The translations under genes and the position numbers were made by a program. From positions 16,604 through 80,603 of the forward strand of contig CAKPGU010000006.1 of the NCBI GenBank assembly GCA_934155265.1: 64,000 nt of DNA, written 5' to 3'. The notes below the pieces were generated by a model. It searched no databases. It was given only the letters and a program-made list of their open reading frames with translations, and had not been told where the DNA came from. Shown here in pieces: positions 34,431-43,962 of the stretch; within the stretch, counting starts at the first letter, position 1, and every line of letters begins with the position of its first letter. This DNA is from an uncultured Clostridia bacterium. Its GTDB lineage: Bacteria > Bacillota > Clostridia > TANB77 > CAG-508.

Positions 34431-37043
34431 ATGAATATTCTTAACAAGATATCTATTAGAAATTTAAAATTAAATAAAAAAAGAACTATTAGTACTATTA
34501 TAGGTATAATATTGTCGACTGCTTTAATTTGTGCTGTTGCAACTATGGCTACAAGCTTTCAGCATACATTGGTACAAAATGATATAAATAAATCTGGATA
34601 TTATCATTTGAAGCTTTATAATGTTACTGATGAAAATATTAAAACTCTAAAAAATAATAGAGATATAAAAGATATTTTTACTATAAAAGAGGTTGGATAT
34701 GGAAAATTAGAGAATGGAAAAAATGAAGATAAACCTTATTTAAAACTATATTCAATGGATAACAAAATATTTAATGAATTAAAATTTAAGTTGACAGAAG
34801 GAAGATTTCCAAACAACAATAATGAGATTGTTATTAGTAGGCATATTGCAAGTAATGGAAAGGTAAATTATAAAGTTGGAGATAAAATAAAAATTGATAT
34901 TGGTACAAGAAAGACTTTGGATGGGTATACATTAGATAATAGTAATCCATATAATCAGGAAGGCGAACAATTAACTGATGCTAAAAAATATGAATTTACT
35001 ATAACAGGAATTATTGAAAGACCAAATTATTCTTTTGAAATTTATAGTGATCCAGGATATACAATAATTTCTACTAATATAAATGATGGAACAGAAGATG
35101 CATTTATATCTTTAAAAAATCCAAAAGAATATAAAACATCAATAGCAAATATTTTAGGTGCTTCTAATTATAATGATTTATTTAAAGATACTGAAATCAC
35201 AGATAACACGGAGAATGCAAGCACTACACAGAATTCAGCACCAAAATTAAATTACGAAAAATTTGATGTAAATGAAGATCTTTTAAGATGGGAAGTTTTA
35301 GCAATTAGTGATGACACAATTATAATGTTATATCAAGTTGTTGGTGTTGTAATATTTATAATAATGCTTACAAGTATATTTTGCATAAGAAATTCATTTG
35401 CAATAGCAATTACAGAAAAAATGAAAATGTATGGAATGCTTGCAAGTGTAGGAACAACAAGAAAACAAATAAAAAGAAATGTAATTTCAGAAACATTAAT
35501 ATTAGGATTAATAGGAATACCTTTAGGAATATTATCAGGTATATTGGCAGTAATCATTCTAATAAAAATTGTTAATGTAATTGCAGGAGAGCTCTTGTTT
35601 GGTAATGTTGATGGAATTATGCTTAAAGTATCGATATATCCTGTAATATTATCTGCTGTAATTGGAATAATTACTATATATTTATCAGCATTATCATCAG
35701 CAAAAAAAGCAAGCAAAGTAAGTCCTATAGATTTATTAAAAAATCCAAATGAAGTAAAACTAAAATCTAAAAAGTTAAAAGTGCCATTTTTGATTTCTAA
35801 AATATTTGGAACTGGTGGAGTATTGGCATATAAGAACTTAAAAAGAAGTAAGAAAAAATATAGAACAACTGTAGTATCACTAGCAGTAAGTATATTTGTA
35901 TTTATTGCTATGAGCAGTTTTATTGCAAATATGTTTGATGTTACTGGTAATTATTATAAAGATTATGATTATAATATCAGTATAGGGTGTGGCGGAAGAA
36001 CGCAAGAAGAAATAGATAAAATTTCAAAATTAAAATATATAGATGAATCTTATTGGCTATATGAATGTGAACAATATTTAAAGATTAATGACTTAAGCAA
36101 AATAAATAATGTAGAAGGAATCCAATTAGAAGAAGATGAATACTATGATGAAAATCTAGTAGAATATGTTCCAACAGGAGAAGGAAAAGTATCAAAATTA
36201 CAAATTTTAGCTTTAGATAATAATTCTTGGAACAAATATATGAAAAAAATCGGAACAAATGGTGAAAAATTAAAAGATAAGGGAGTTTTATGTGATGATT
36301 ATTTATATTATGAAAAATCAGGAAAAGGAATAAATCAAAGAATTTATAAATATTCAATAGGAGATACGATTACAGGAAAATTAGATAATAAAGAAACAAG
36401 TTTTAAAGTTGGGGCTATAACTGATATAAGACCTTATGGAATTGAGAAATCATATTATGATGGAGGGTATTTAATTGTTAATTTAGATTATTATAAAGAT
36501 ATGAACTTTAAACTAAGGTATATATCAATACAATCTAGTAATCCAGATGGATTTGTGGATGAATTAAAATCAATCAATATTGATAACGGATATTTTAATA
36601 TATCAGAACAAGTAAAAGAGGAAAAATCAATGGTTTTAATAATTAAAATATTCTTATATGGATTTATAACTGTTATTACATTAATTGGAGTAACAAATAT
36701 ATTTAATACAATTACATCTAATATGGAATTAAGACAAAAAGAATTTGCAATGTTAAAAAGTATTGGCATGACAAAAAGAGAATTTAATAGAATGATTAAT
36801 CTTGAAACAATATTTTATTCAACAAAAGCATTGATATATGGAATTGCACTTGGAATGATTGGAACATTTGCATTATATAAAGCATTTTCTGTAAAATTTG
36901 AAAGTGATATGTATATACCTGTAAAACCTATTTTAATTTCAGTTATTGCTGTATTTATATTAGTATTTATAATAATGAAATATTCAATTGCAAAGATAAA
37001 TAAACAAAATACAATAGAAACAATAAGAAATGAAAATATTTAA
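34431..37043 (+). CDS. FtsX/MacB-type ABC transporter permease
   Basis: 870 residues with two FtsX-like modules: a membrane helix near 20-40, a large extracellular domain, three helices around 295-415, a second leading helix near 475, a second extracellular domain, and three helices near 745-860. Such long two-module permeases occur in Vex-, BceB- and SalY-like systems that handle antimicrobial peptides or signals rather than classic nutrients. It overlaps nothing and starts 2 bases after the ATPase stop. Confidence 0.9.
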   Translation: MNILNKISIRNLKLNKKRTISTIIGIILSTALICAVATMATSFQHTLVQNDINKSGYYHLKLYNVTDENIKTLKNNRDIKDIFTIKEVGYGKLENGKNEDKPYLKLYSMDNKIFNELKFKLTEGRFPNNNNEIVISRHIASNGKVNYKVGDKIKIDIGTRKTLDGYTLDNSNPYNQEGEQLTDAKKYEFTITGIIERPNYSFEIYSDPGYTIISTNINDGTEDAFISLKNPKEYKTSIANILGASNYNDLFKDTEITDNTENASTTQNSAPKLNYEKFDVNEDLLRWEVLAISDDTIIMLYQVVGVVIFIIMLTSIFCIRNSFAIAITEKMKMYGMLASVGTTRKQIKRNVISETLILGLIGIPLGILSGILAVIILIKIVNVIAGELLFGNVDGIMLKVSIYPVILSAVIGIITIYLSALSSAKKASKVSPIDLLKNPNEVKLKSKKLKVPFLISKIFGTGGVLAYKNLKRSKKKYRTTVVSLAVSIFVFIAMSSFIANMFDVTGNYYKDYDYNISIGCGGRTQEEIDKISKLKYIDESYWLYECEQYLKINDLSKINNVEGIQLEEDEYYDENLVEYVPTGEGKVSKLQILALDNNSWNKYMKKIGTNGEKLKDKGVLCDDYLYYEKSGKGINQRIYKYSIGDTITGKLDNKETSFKVGAITDIRPYGIEKSYYDGGYLIVNLDYYKDMNFKLRYISIQSSNPDGFVDELKSINIDNGYFNISEQVKEEKSMVLIIKIFLYGFITVITLIGVTNIFNTITSNMELRQKEFAMLKSIGMTKREFNRMINLETIFYSTKALIYGIALGMIGTFALYKAFSVKFESDMYIPVKPILISVIAVFILVFIIMKYSIAKINKQNTIETIRNENI

Positions 37044-37044
37044 A

Positions 37045-37072
37045 AAAGGGACTATAAAAGTCCCTTAATTTA
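37045..37072 (+). terminator. Short intrinsic terminator
   Basis: AAGGGACT pairs with AGTCCCTT across a 5-nt loop; the following tract is AATTTATTA, so readthrough into the regulator genes is possible. Confidence 0.6.
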
Positions 37073-37153
37073 TTATATAATAAATTAAAAATATAATCTT
37101 AGACTGCACTAATTTTTATTCTAAATTGAGCATGGGGAAGGAGTAATAAAACG

Positions 37154-37807
37154 ATGGAAATTTTATTAGTGGAAGATAATGAAATACTTGCAAAAGGAAT
37201 AATTTATTCTTTAGAACAAGAAAAATTTAAAGTAATACACAAAACAAATGTAAAAGAAACAATAAAATTTTTACAAAATGAAAAGCCTAAATTAGTAATT
37301 CTTGATATATCTCTTCCAGATGGAAGCGGATTTGATTTATATGAAAAAAATATAAAAGACAAAAATATACCAACAATATTTTTAACAGCAAAAGATGATG
37401 AAGATGATATAGTAAAAGGCTTAGAAGTGGGAGCAGAGGATTATATCACAAAACCATTTTCAATAAGAGAATTAATAGCAAGGATTAATAAAATACTTCT
37501 TAGAAATAAAAAGAATTCAATAATAAAAGTAAAAGACATCGAATTTGATATAGATAAAATGGTAGTATATAAAGAAGGAAAAGAAATCAATTTAACAAGT
37601 TTAGAATTAAAAATATTAAATTTACTATTTATGAATTTAAATAAAGTAGTTACAAGAAATTATATTATAGAAAAAATATGGGAATGGACTGGAAATGATG
37701 TAAATGACAATACTGTAACTGTATACTTAAAAAGAATAAGGGAAAAACTTGTAACAGATATAATAATTACAATCAAAGGAATAGGGTATAGAATTGATGA
37801 AAAATAA
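37154..37807 (+). CDS. OmpR-family response regulator
   Basis: 217 residues: receiver domain with phospho-acceptor D51 (LVILDISLPDGSG), switch Thr (FLTAKDD) and Lys (YITKPFS), then a winged-helix domain (LTSLELKILNLLFMNLNKVV). GGGGAAGGAG precedes the ATG. It overlaps its kinase by 11 bases. It probably activates the upstream transporter genes through the phased GTCACTT repeats. Confidence 0.94.
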   Translation: MEILLVEDNEILAKGIIYSLEQEKFKVIHKTNVKETIKFLQNEKPKLVILDISLPDGSGFDLYEKNIKDKNIPTIFLTAKDDEDDIVKGLEVGAEDYITKPFSIRELIARINKILLRNKKNSIIKVKDIEFDIDKMVVYKEGKEINLTSLELKILNLLFMNLNKVVTRNYIIEKIWEWTGNDVNDNTVTVYLKRIREKLVTDIIITIKGIGYRIDEK

Positions 37808-39011
37808 AATTGAATTAAAAAGAGCATTAATAAAAAGTTTTATTGCAATAATATTAATTTTAATAGTATTTGGAGTGTTTCAATATTATCAATATAAAAA
37901 ATATACAAATAATTTTAATAATAAAATTGCACAAATTGTATCAGAAGTAAAAGAAAAATATCCAGATTTAGATAATAATGAAATAATGCAAATAATAAAT
38001 AGCAAAGAAAATATAGATACAGACTTATTCAAGAATTATGGAATCAATTTACAAGATGATTCAATATTAATAGAAAATGATAATTATTTTAAAATATTTT
38101 TAATATTAAATACAGCAATTTTGATAATATTATCATTAGTAATTTTAATTATATTTATGAAATATAATAATTCAAAAGACGAGAAACTAAAAGAAATTAC
38201 AAGATATATTGAAGAGATAAATAATAAAAACTATAAATTAGATATAGATGACAACACAGAAGATGAATTATCAATATTAAAAAATGAAGTTTATAAAACA
38301 ACAATAATGTTAAAAGAAACTGCAGAAAATTCTGTACAAGATAAAGTAAATTTAAAAGATTCTTTATCAGATATATCACATCAATTAAAAACACCTTTAA
38401 CTTCAATAACAATAATGATAGATAATATCTTAGAAAATCCAGAAATGGACAAAGAAACCAGAATAGAATTTGTTAAAGATATAAAAAGAGAAATTATAAA
38501 TGTTAATTTTTTAGTGAATTCAATATTGAAATTATCTAAATTAGATGCAAATTCAGTAAAATTTATTAATAAAGAAATAAGCTTGCAAGATATAGTAAAA
38601 GATAGTATAAAAAATGTTTCAGTATTGTGTGATTTGAAAAATGTTGAAGTAATACAAAAAGCAGATAAAAATATAAAAATAAGTTGTGATTTTAAATGGC
38701 AAGTAGAAGCTATAACTAATATTTTAAAAAATTGCGTAGAACATTCAAAAGATAATTCTAAAATAGATATATCATATGAAGAAAATAAGATATATTCAAA
38801 AGTAGAGATAAAAGATTATGGAGTAGGAATAGAGAAAGAGGATTTGCCACATATTTTTGAGAGATTTTATAAAGGTAAAAATTCTTCAAGTGAAAGTGTT
38901 GGAATTGGATTAGCTCTTGCTAAATCTATAATTGAAAGTAATAATGGATATGTGAGTGTTGAATCTAAAGTAAATAAAGGAACAATTTTTACAATAAAAT
39001 ACTTTAAATAA
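37797..39011 (+). CDS. Sensor histidine kinase (VncS-like)
   Basis: 404 residues from the ATG at 37797, inside the regulator's last codons. Two membrane helices (about 10-28 and 95-120) enclose a short ~65-residue outer domain. HAMP-like linker, phospho-acceptor H195 in DISHQLKTPLTSI, then HATPase with NILKNCVEHSK (N box), DYGVGI (G1) and GIGLALAKSI (G2). Together with the ABC genes it resembles the pneumococcal Vex/VncRS arrangement, which is a statement about layout, not shown function. Confidence 0.93.
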   Translation: MKNKIELKRALIKSFIAIILILIVFGVFQYYQYKKYTNNFNNKIAQIVSEVKEKYPDLDNNEIMQIINSKENIDTDLFKNYGINLQDDSILIENDNYFKIFLILNTAILIILSLVILIIFMKYNNSKDEKLKEITRYIEEINNKNYKLDIDDNTEDELSILKNEVYKTTIMLKETAENSVQDKVNLKDSLSDISHQLKTPLTSITIMIDNILENPEMDKETRIEFVKDIKREIINVNFLVNSILKLSKLDANSVKFINKEISLQDIVKDSIKNVSVLCDLKNVEVIQKADKNIKISCDFKWQVEAITNILKNCVEHSKDNSKIDISYEENKIYSKVEIKDYGVGIEKEDLPHIFERFYKGKNSSSESVGIGLALAKSIIESNNGYVSVESKVNKGTIFTIKYFK

Positions 39012-39070
39012 TATGGAAAAACAAAATTGATTGTGATAAAATGATATCAACAAAAGAAAAGGAGATACAA

Positions 39071-40390
39071 ATGAAAGAAAAAGGAATTTTACTTCCAATA
39101 TTTTCGTTGCCAAGTAAATATGGAATCGGAGATTTTGGGAATGAAGCATATGAATTTATAGATATTTTAAGTGAAAATGGAATGAAATATTGGGAAATCT
39201 TGCCTATAAATGCTTGTAATAGACTACCATATTCTCCATTAAGTTATTATGCTTTAGAAGAAGATTATATATCATTAGACAAATTAAAAGAATGTGGATT
39301 AATAGAAAAACCTGAAAGAAGAGAAATGAAAGATAGGGCAGTATATGATGATTTTAAGGAAAAATATTATAAAGAAGCATTCAGTAAATTTGTTATAAAT
39401 AAAGAATATGTGCAATTTATAAAAAATAAAGAAATTAGTGAATATGCTGAATATATAAGTAATATAAAAGGCGAAAGTAAAGAATATTATATGTTTCTGC
39501 AATTTATATTATATAAGCAGTGGATGGAGCTAAAGAAATATGCTAATTCTAAAAATATTCAAATAATAGGAGACATGCCAGTATATCCAACTTTTAATTC
39601 AGCAGAAACAATGTATCATCCAGAGTGTTTTGAAATGGAAAATGGAAAATTTACATTTGAAGCTGGTACACCGCCAGATTATTTTAATAGTGATGGCCAA
39701 AAATGGAATGGTCCAGTATATAATGTAGAAAACATGAAAAAAGATGATTTTAAATATTTAGTAAATCGATTTAAATATCATTTAAAATTATTTGACAAAG
39801 TTAGAATAGATTATTTTAGAGGATATGATTCGTTTTTCAAAATACCAATAGGTAAAAGTGGAAAAGAAGGAATGTATACAGATGGTGTAAGTTATGCTTT
39901 TTTTGATGAACTGTTTAAAGATGAAAGCATAAAAATTGAAAATTTTATAATTGAAGATTTAGGAGATATTAGAGAAGAAACAATTAAATTAAGAGAACAC
40001 TATGGATTTACAAGACAAAAGGTATTACAATATTCAATTGATTTAAATAGACTTTATGATAAAGATAATGAACAAGAAAATGTTCTTGTATTTCCCGGAA
40101 ATCATGATTGCCAAACAATACATGGATGGTATAACAATTTAAATGATGTATATAAAGAGAGATTAAAAGAGTTTTTGAGAAAAAACGAATGTTATGATAT
40201 AAATGTTAATATAGGTATTATGCAATATTGTGCAAAATGTAAAGCTAGAATTGCAATTATAACAGTTCAAGATATACTTGGATTAGATGATAGTGCAAGA
40301 ATTAATGTACCAGGTATGGAAATGGATGCAAATTGGTCTTGGAAGTTAATTGATTTCAAAGATTTTAAAGAAAGAATCAAAGATTTTTAA
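39071..40390 (+). CDS. malQ: 4-alpha-glucanotransferase (amylomaltase, GH77)
   Basis: 440 residues from the ATG at 39071 (AAAAGGAGA upstream). GILLPIFSLPSKYGIGDFG opens the GH77 barrel; D247 in VRIDYFRGYDSF is the nucleophile position, E295 in IEDLGDI the acid/base, and NHDCQT holds the third carboxylate. Family members more often have RIDHFRG; the His to Tyr change and NHDCQ for NHDT are minor deviations. It disproportionates maltodextrins by transferring 4-alpha-glucan segments. Confidence 0.92.
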   Translation: MKEKGILLPIFSLPSKYGIGDFGNEAYEFIDILSENGMKYWEILPINACNRLPYSPLSYYALEEDYISLDKLKECGLIEKPERREMKDRAVYDDFKEKYYKEAFSKFVINKEYVQFIKNKEISEYAEYISNIKGESKEYYMFLQFILYKQWMELKKYANSKNIQIIGDMPVYPTFNSAETMYHPECFEMENGKFTFEAGTPPDYFNSDGQKWNGPVYNVENMKKDDFKYLVNRFKYHLKLFDKVRIDYFRGYDSFFKIPIGKSGKEGMYTDGVSYAFFDELFKDESIKIENFIIEDLGDIREETIKLREHYGFTRQKVLQYSIDLNRLYDKDNEQENVLVFPGNHDCQTIHGWYNNLNDVYKERLKEFLRKNECYDINVNIGIMQYCAKCKARIAIITVQDILGLDDSARINVPGMEMDANWSWKLIDFKDFKERIKDF

Positions 40391-40409
40391 TAAAAATTTA
40401 TGAAAATAA

Positions 40410-40438
40410 TTGACATTTTTTTACTTTAAATGTAAAAT
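40410..40438 (+). promoter_or_regulatory. SigA-type promoter
   Basis: TTGACA at 40410 and TAAAAT at 40433, 17-bp spacer, 41 bases before the acetyltransferase gene. Confidence 0.65.
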
Positions 40439-40478
40439 AAAGGAAAATTTTTAATAAGAGGAGGACATAAAGTAAAAA

Positions 40479-41027
40479 ATGAAAGATTTAGAAACAGAAA
40501 ATTTAAAAATTAGAAAATTCAAAATTACTGATACAGAAGATGCACATAAGTATCTTGGAACAGAAAAGAAACTTGCAGATTGTCTAAATTACAATCCACA
40601 TAAATCTATTGAAGAAACAAGGGCAATAATCTCTTCTTATATAAAGGAATATGAAATGAATGAACTTGTTTGGGCAATGGAAGAAAAAAAGACACATAAA
40701 GTGATTGGTTTCATTAATGCTCAAGAAGTATCTAAAACAAATAAAGGTTGTAGAATAAAGTTCGGTATTGCTTTAAATTGGGTGCATACAGGATATATGG
40801 AAGAAGCATTAGAAAAAGTAATAGAATATTTGATTAAAGAACAAGGGTATTATATAGTAATTTCTAATTTTTATGATGGCAACAAAGAATTGACTCAAAT
40901 AAAAGAGAAAATAGTACAAAGAGTTGGAATGAAAAAAGAAGCTTGTTTGCGTGATAGAAGAATAAATCAGAAAACTGGAAAATTTGAAAGTCAGCTTATT
41001 TATTCAATTACACAAGAAGAAATTTAA
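40479..41027 (+). CDS. GNAT-family N-acetyltransferase
   Basis: 182 residues of the RimJ/RimL-like type: LETENLKIRKFKITDTEDAH at the start, then KVIGFINAQEVS, a modified acetyl-CoA loop region (LNWVHTGYMEEALEKVIEYL, where RGxG is usual) and QRVGMKKEACLRDRRI near the end. Target could be a protein N-terminus or a small molecule. GAGGAGG lies somewhat far (about 13 bases) from the ATG. Confidence 0.85.
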   Translation: MKDLETENLKIRKFKITDTEDAHKYLGTEKKLADCLNYNPHKSIEETRAIISSYIKEYEMNELVWAMEEKKTHKVIGFINAQEVSKTNKGCRIKFGIALNWVHTGYMEEALEKVIEYLIKEQGYYIVISNFYDGNKELTQIKEKIVQRVGMKKEACLRDRRINQKTGKFESQLIYSITQEEI

Positions 41028-41046
41028 ATGATATTAAAAATAAAAT

Positions 41047-41094
41047 AAAAAGTGTGAAGATAAGAAATAAAGTCTTATTATTCACACTTTTTTT
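41047..41094. terminator. Bidirectional intrinsic terminator
   Basis: AAAAAGTGTGAA plus ATAAGA pairs with TCTTAT plus TTCACACTTTTT between convergent genes. Confidence 0.85.
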
Positions 41095-41096
41095 AT

Positions 41097-41462
41097 TTAT
41101 TGTTTTTTTCTAATACAAAAAGCTAACTTTTCTACAACTTCAAAAGCAGCAATGATTTCTTTTTCACTATAATCTTTTAGTAACTTTTTTGTTTTAGAAA
41201 TACATTCATCATCTATTCCAAATAGAATGTAATCTGCAGAATGTCCACTAATTTCTCTAAATTTTTTTAGACTATAGTAAACCAGATTACCTTTTCCTTC
41301 TTCTACTAATCCTAGAAATTGACTTGATGTACCAATTTCTGCAGCAAGTTGAGTTTTATTTAGTTTCAACTCGTTTTCTCTAATATATTTAATTCTTTTG
41401 CCTCTTTCAATTTGCTCTTGTCTTTCTACTTCAACTGCTACATTTGATCTTTTTCTTCCCAT
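41097..41462 (-). CDS. XRE-family transcriptional regulator
   Basis: 121 residues. The helix-turn-helix spans about 22-80 (RIKYIRENELKLNKTQLAAE, IGTSSQFLGLVEEGKGN, YSLKKFREIS). A helical C-terminal tail (about 85-120) could mediate dimerisation; there is no TPR or Rgg/PlcR-type peptide-binding repeat domain. ATAAGGAGG precedes the ATG. It diverges from a 15-codon Trp-rich gene and lies before an orphan GHKL kinase, so local regulation is plausible. Confidence 0.88.
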   Translation of the reverse strand: MGRKRSNVAVEVERQEQIERGKRIKYIRENELKLNKTQLAAEIGTSSQFLGLVEEGKGNLVYYSLKKFREISGHSADYILFGIDDECISKTKKLLKDYSEKEIIAAFEVVEKLAFCIRKKQ

Positions 41463-41599
41463 AATAAAACTCCTCCTTATATTTTTTTATAATTTTACAA
41501 CATAAAAAGAACAAAGACATAGTATTTAAATATAATAAAAAATGGTAAAACTTGATATTTTTTGATTGAAAAATAAGAAAATATTTTTGACTATTTTTT

Positions 41600-41627
41600 G
41601 TCATAACTTGTCATTTTTTATTATGAC
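41600..41627. promoter_or_regulatory. Inverted repeat between the XRE gene and the micropeptide gene
   Basis: GTCATAA and TTATGAC, 14-bp spacer, with an extra TGTCAT inside. It lies between the divergent genes and is a candidate XRE operator. Confidence 0.4.
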
Positions 41628-41727
41628 TTTCTATCACCAAATTTTGCATAGTTCTAAGCTTTGAATGGTATTTTTATTATAGCAAAACGGAACGAGCACA
41701 AAAGATAAAAAAGGTGGTGGAAAGATA

Positions 41728-41775
41728 ATGGATTGGTTTGAAGGATTAGTATACTGGCTAAAAAAATGGTTATAG
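41728..41775 (+). CDS. 15-residue Trp-rich amphipathic micropeptide
   Basis: ATG at 41728, stop at 41773-41775, product MDWFEGLVYWLKKWL. A strong AAGGTGGTGG lies 7 bases upstream and an intrinsic terminator starts about 10 bases downstream, so the unit looks like a complete gene on a small transcript. On a helical wheel the Trp/Leu/Phe/Val residues and the D/E/K residues can segregate, as in PSM-like or short type I toxin peptides. Its setting (divergent XRE regulator, downstream AgrC-like kinase) suggests a signal or membrane-active peptide. No homologue is recalled. Confidence 0.55.
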   Translation: MDWFEGLVYWLKKWL

Positions 41776-41785
41776 AAAACAAAGA

Positions 41786-41819
41786 AGAAATATGGTTTAA
41801 AATCATATTTCTTTTTTTG
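41786..41819 (+). terminator. Terminator of the micropeptide transcript
   Basis: AGAAATATG pairs with CATATTTCT across a 9-nt loop and is followed by T7. The rest of the gap to 41927 holds nothing I can name. Confidence 0.75.
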
Positions 41820-41927
41820 GCTTTGATATTAAAGATATAATTGTAATAGGTGTAGACTAAGGAATTATATATATTTATATTTTTAATCATAATAAATTAA
41901 AAACAACTTATTTTGTATGTTAATCTG

Positions 41928-41956
41928 TTGAAATATATTCTTAATTAATATATAAT
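41928..41956 (+). promoter_or_regulatory. SigA-type promoter of the GHKL kinase gene
   Basis: TTGAAA at 41928 and TATAAT at 41951, 17-bp spacer. Confidence 0.7.
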
Positions 41957-41979
41957 AATACAAATTAAAAGGAGTTCAT

Positions 41980-43401
41980 ATGATAGGAAATATAAATATA
42001 ATGGATGTACTAGAAGGACTAGAAACAAAAATAAATATTATAAAATCAATATTTATTATATTATGTACATATTATACGGATTTTAAAATAACTAATAAAA
42101 AATATATATTAGATATAAGAAATGTTATATTTAATATTATTATTATCACACTATGTGTAGTAATAAAATGTAAAGCTAATTATTTTGCTAGTATTGTATG
42201 TGTCATTTTACTGCAAAGTTTAATGTTTTCAAAAGATAATATAGGTTATTCGATTTTAGCAACAATCATGTCGTTGAGCATTAACTATATAATATTTTCT
42301 ATAGCAATTGCTATAAATTATGGCATTAATTTTCTTATGGGAATAGATAATAATTGTATAAATTTGATTATTATAATAATGATTCATTTAATAATATTGT
42401 ATAGTATATTTAGAATTAAAAGATTTAAATATGGAATATCATTTCTTAAAAATAAACAAAATAATGAGTTTATAAATTTATTTGTTTTAAATGCAAGTGC
42501 AATAATATTATTTGAAATAATAATAATAGTTAATGCAGACATTAGATTAGCAATAGATGCGACTGCAGGATTAATAGTAATTGCAATAATAATGTTTGTT
42601 ACTATACAAAAAACTCTACAACTATATTACAAAGAAAAACTATTAATTCAAGACTTAAACGAAACCAAAGAAGAATTAGAAAAAACGAAAAGTGAACTAA
42701 AACAAGTAGAAGACGAAAATTTGGGATTAAGCAAGAAAAGTCATTCGATAGCACATAAACAAAAAGCATTAGAATATAAAATGGAACAGTTATTAACAAA
42801 TGTAGAAATAAGTAAAGAAGAAGCTGGCGAAGTACAAGATAGAATAAAAGAAATACAAAAAGATTTATATAAAGATAAAGCAACAATAGAATTAATAAAA
42901 ACTGAAATTCCAAAAATAGATGATATGTTAGAATACATGCAATCAGAATGTATAAAGAATAAGATTGAATTTGAGTTACAGATATCAGGAAATATACATT
43001 ATATGGTAAATAACTTGATAGCTAAAGAAGATTTAGAAATATTGCTAGCAGACCATATAAAAGATGCAATTATTGCGATAAATCATACGGACAATATAAA
43101 TAGAAGTATTTTAGTAAGGTTAGGGGAAATAGATGGTATTTATAGTTTATACATATACGATTCTGGTATAGAATTCGAAAAAGAAACATTATCAAAATTA
43201 GGAAAGAGTCCAATCACAACACATGCAAGTGAAGGTGGAACTGGTATGGGATTTATGAACACATTTGATACACTGAAGAAATATCAAGCGAGCCTAACTA
43301 TTAATGAATTAAGTGAGCCAAATAAAGATAATTATACTAAAGTGTTAATTTTTAGGTTTGATAAGAAAAATGAATTTAATATAATATCGTATAGACAATG
43401 A
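41980..43401 (+). CDS. AgrC-like GHKL sensor histidine kinase without partner
   Basis: 473 residues: six or so membrane helices (to about 210), a long coiled coil (about 222-310, ETKEELEKTKSELKQVEDE), and a GHKL ATPase. H255 and H259 in KSHSIAHKQKALEY are the phospho-acceptor candidates. YDSGIEF and GGTGMGFMNTFDTL are the G1 and G2 boxes; the N box reads LADHIKDAIIAIN, with Asp where HPK10 kinases usually have Asn. No response regulator, agrB or agrD adjoins it. AAAGGAG precedes the ATG. Confidence 0.85.
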   Translation: MIGNINIMDVLEGLETKINIIKSIFIILCTYYTDFKITNKKYILDIRNVIFNIIIITLCVVIKCKANYFASIVCVILLQSLMFSKDNIGYSILATIMSLSINYIIFSIAIAINYGINFLMGIDNNCINLIIIIMIHLIILYSIFRIKRFKYGISFLKNKQNNEFINLFVLNASAIILFEIIIIVNADIRLAIDATAGLIVIAIIMFVTIQKTLQLYYKEKLLIQDLNETKEELEKTKSELKQVEDENLGLSKKSHSIAHKQKALEYKMEQLLTNVEISKEEAGEVQDRIKEIQKDLYKDKATIELIKTEIPKIDDMLEYMQSECIKNKIEFELQISGNIHYMVNNLIAKEDLEILLADHIKDAIIAINHTDNINRSILVRLGEIDGIYSLYIYDSGIEFEKETLSKLGKSPITTHASEGGTGMGFMNTFDTLKKYQASLTINELSEPNKDNYTKVLIFRFDKKNEFNIISYRQ

Positions 43402-43426
43402 AAATTAATGGAGGGAGTATAAAAAA

Positions 43427-43960
43427 ATGAAAGTACTAATAGGAACAAATAATAAAGGAAAAGTTGAAGGAGCTAAGCAAGCATTTGAAAAGTTTTATAC
43501 TAATATAGAAGTTATAGGAGTTCCTGTAAGTTCAGATGTTAGTAATGAACCAGTAAATGATGAGATATATACAGGGGCGAGTAATAGAGTTAATAATTTA
43601 ATAAAATATGCAGAAGAAAACAATATAGATGCTGACTTTTTTATTGGTGTTGAATCAGGAATAACAAATAAATTAGGAAAATGGTGTATTATTCAAATAG
43701 CAGTAATAAAAGATAAGAATGGTTATGAAAGTTTTGGAGCAGGGCCAGCATTTCCAGTTCCAGATAAGTATGTAGATGAAATTATAAATACAGAGTTAGC
43801 AATAGTTATGGACAAAATATTTAATGGAAATGGATTAAGAAATGAAAAGGGTGGCATTGCTCATCTTACAAAGGATGTGGTTACTAGATATGATTTAACA
43901 AGAGAAGCTTTAGTAATGGCACTAACAGAGTTTATAAATGGTAATATTTGGAGAGATTAA
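43427..43960 (+). CDS. Inosine/xanthosine triphosphatase, YjjX/DUF84 family
   Basis: 177 residues opening MKVLIGTNNKGKVEGAKQAF, with GVPVSSDVSNEPVNDE, GVESGI and FPVPDKYVDEI typical of the non-canonical-purine NTPases of the DUF84 group. They clear ITP/XTP-type nucleotides from the pool. GGAGGGAG precedes the ATG; the next gene starts 2 bases after its stop. Confidence 0.9.
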   Translation: MKVLIGTNNKGKVEGAKQAFEKFYTNIEVIGVPVSSDVSNEPVNDEIYTGASNRVNNLIKYAEENNIDADFFIGVESGITNKLGKWCIIQIAVIKDKNGYESFGAGPAFPVPDKYVDEIINTELAIVMDKIFNGNGLRNEKGGIAHLTKDVVTRYDLTREALVMALTEFINGNIWRD

Positions 43961-43962
43961 AG

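Noticed and set aside
41728..43401. Complete Agr quorum-sensing system
   Set aside because: There is no agrB-type protease, the peptide lacks the AgrD cysteine, and no LytTR response regulator adjoins the kinase.
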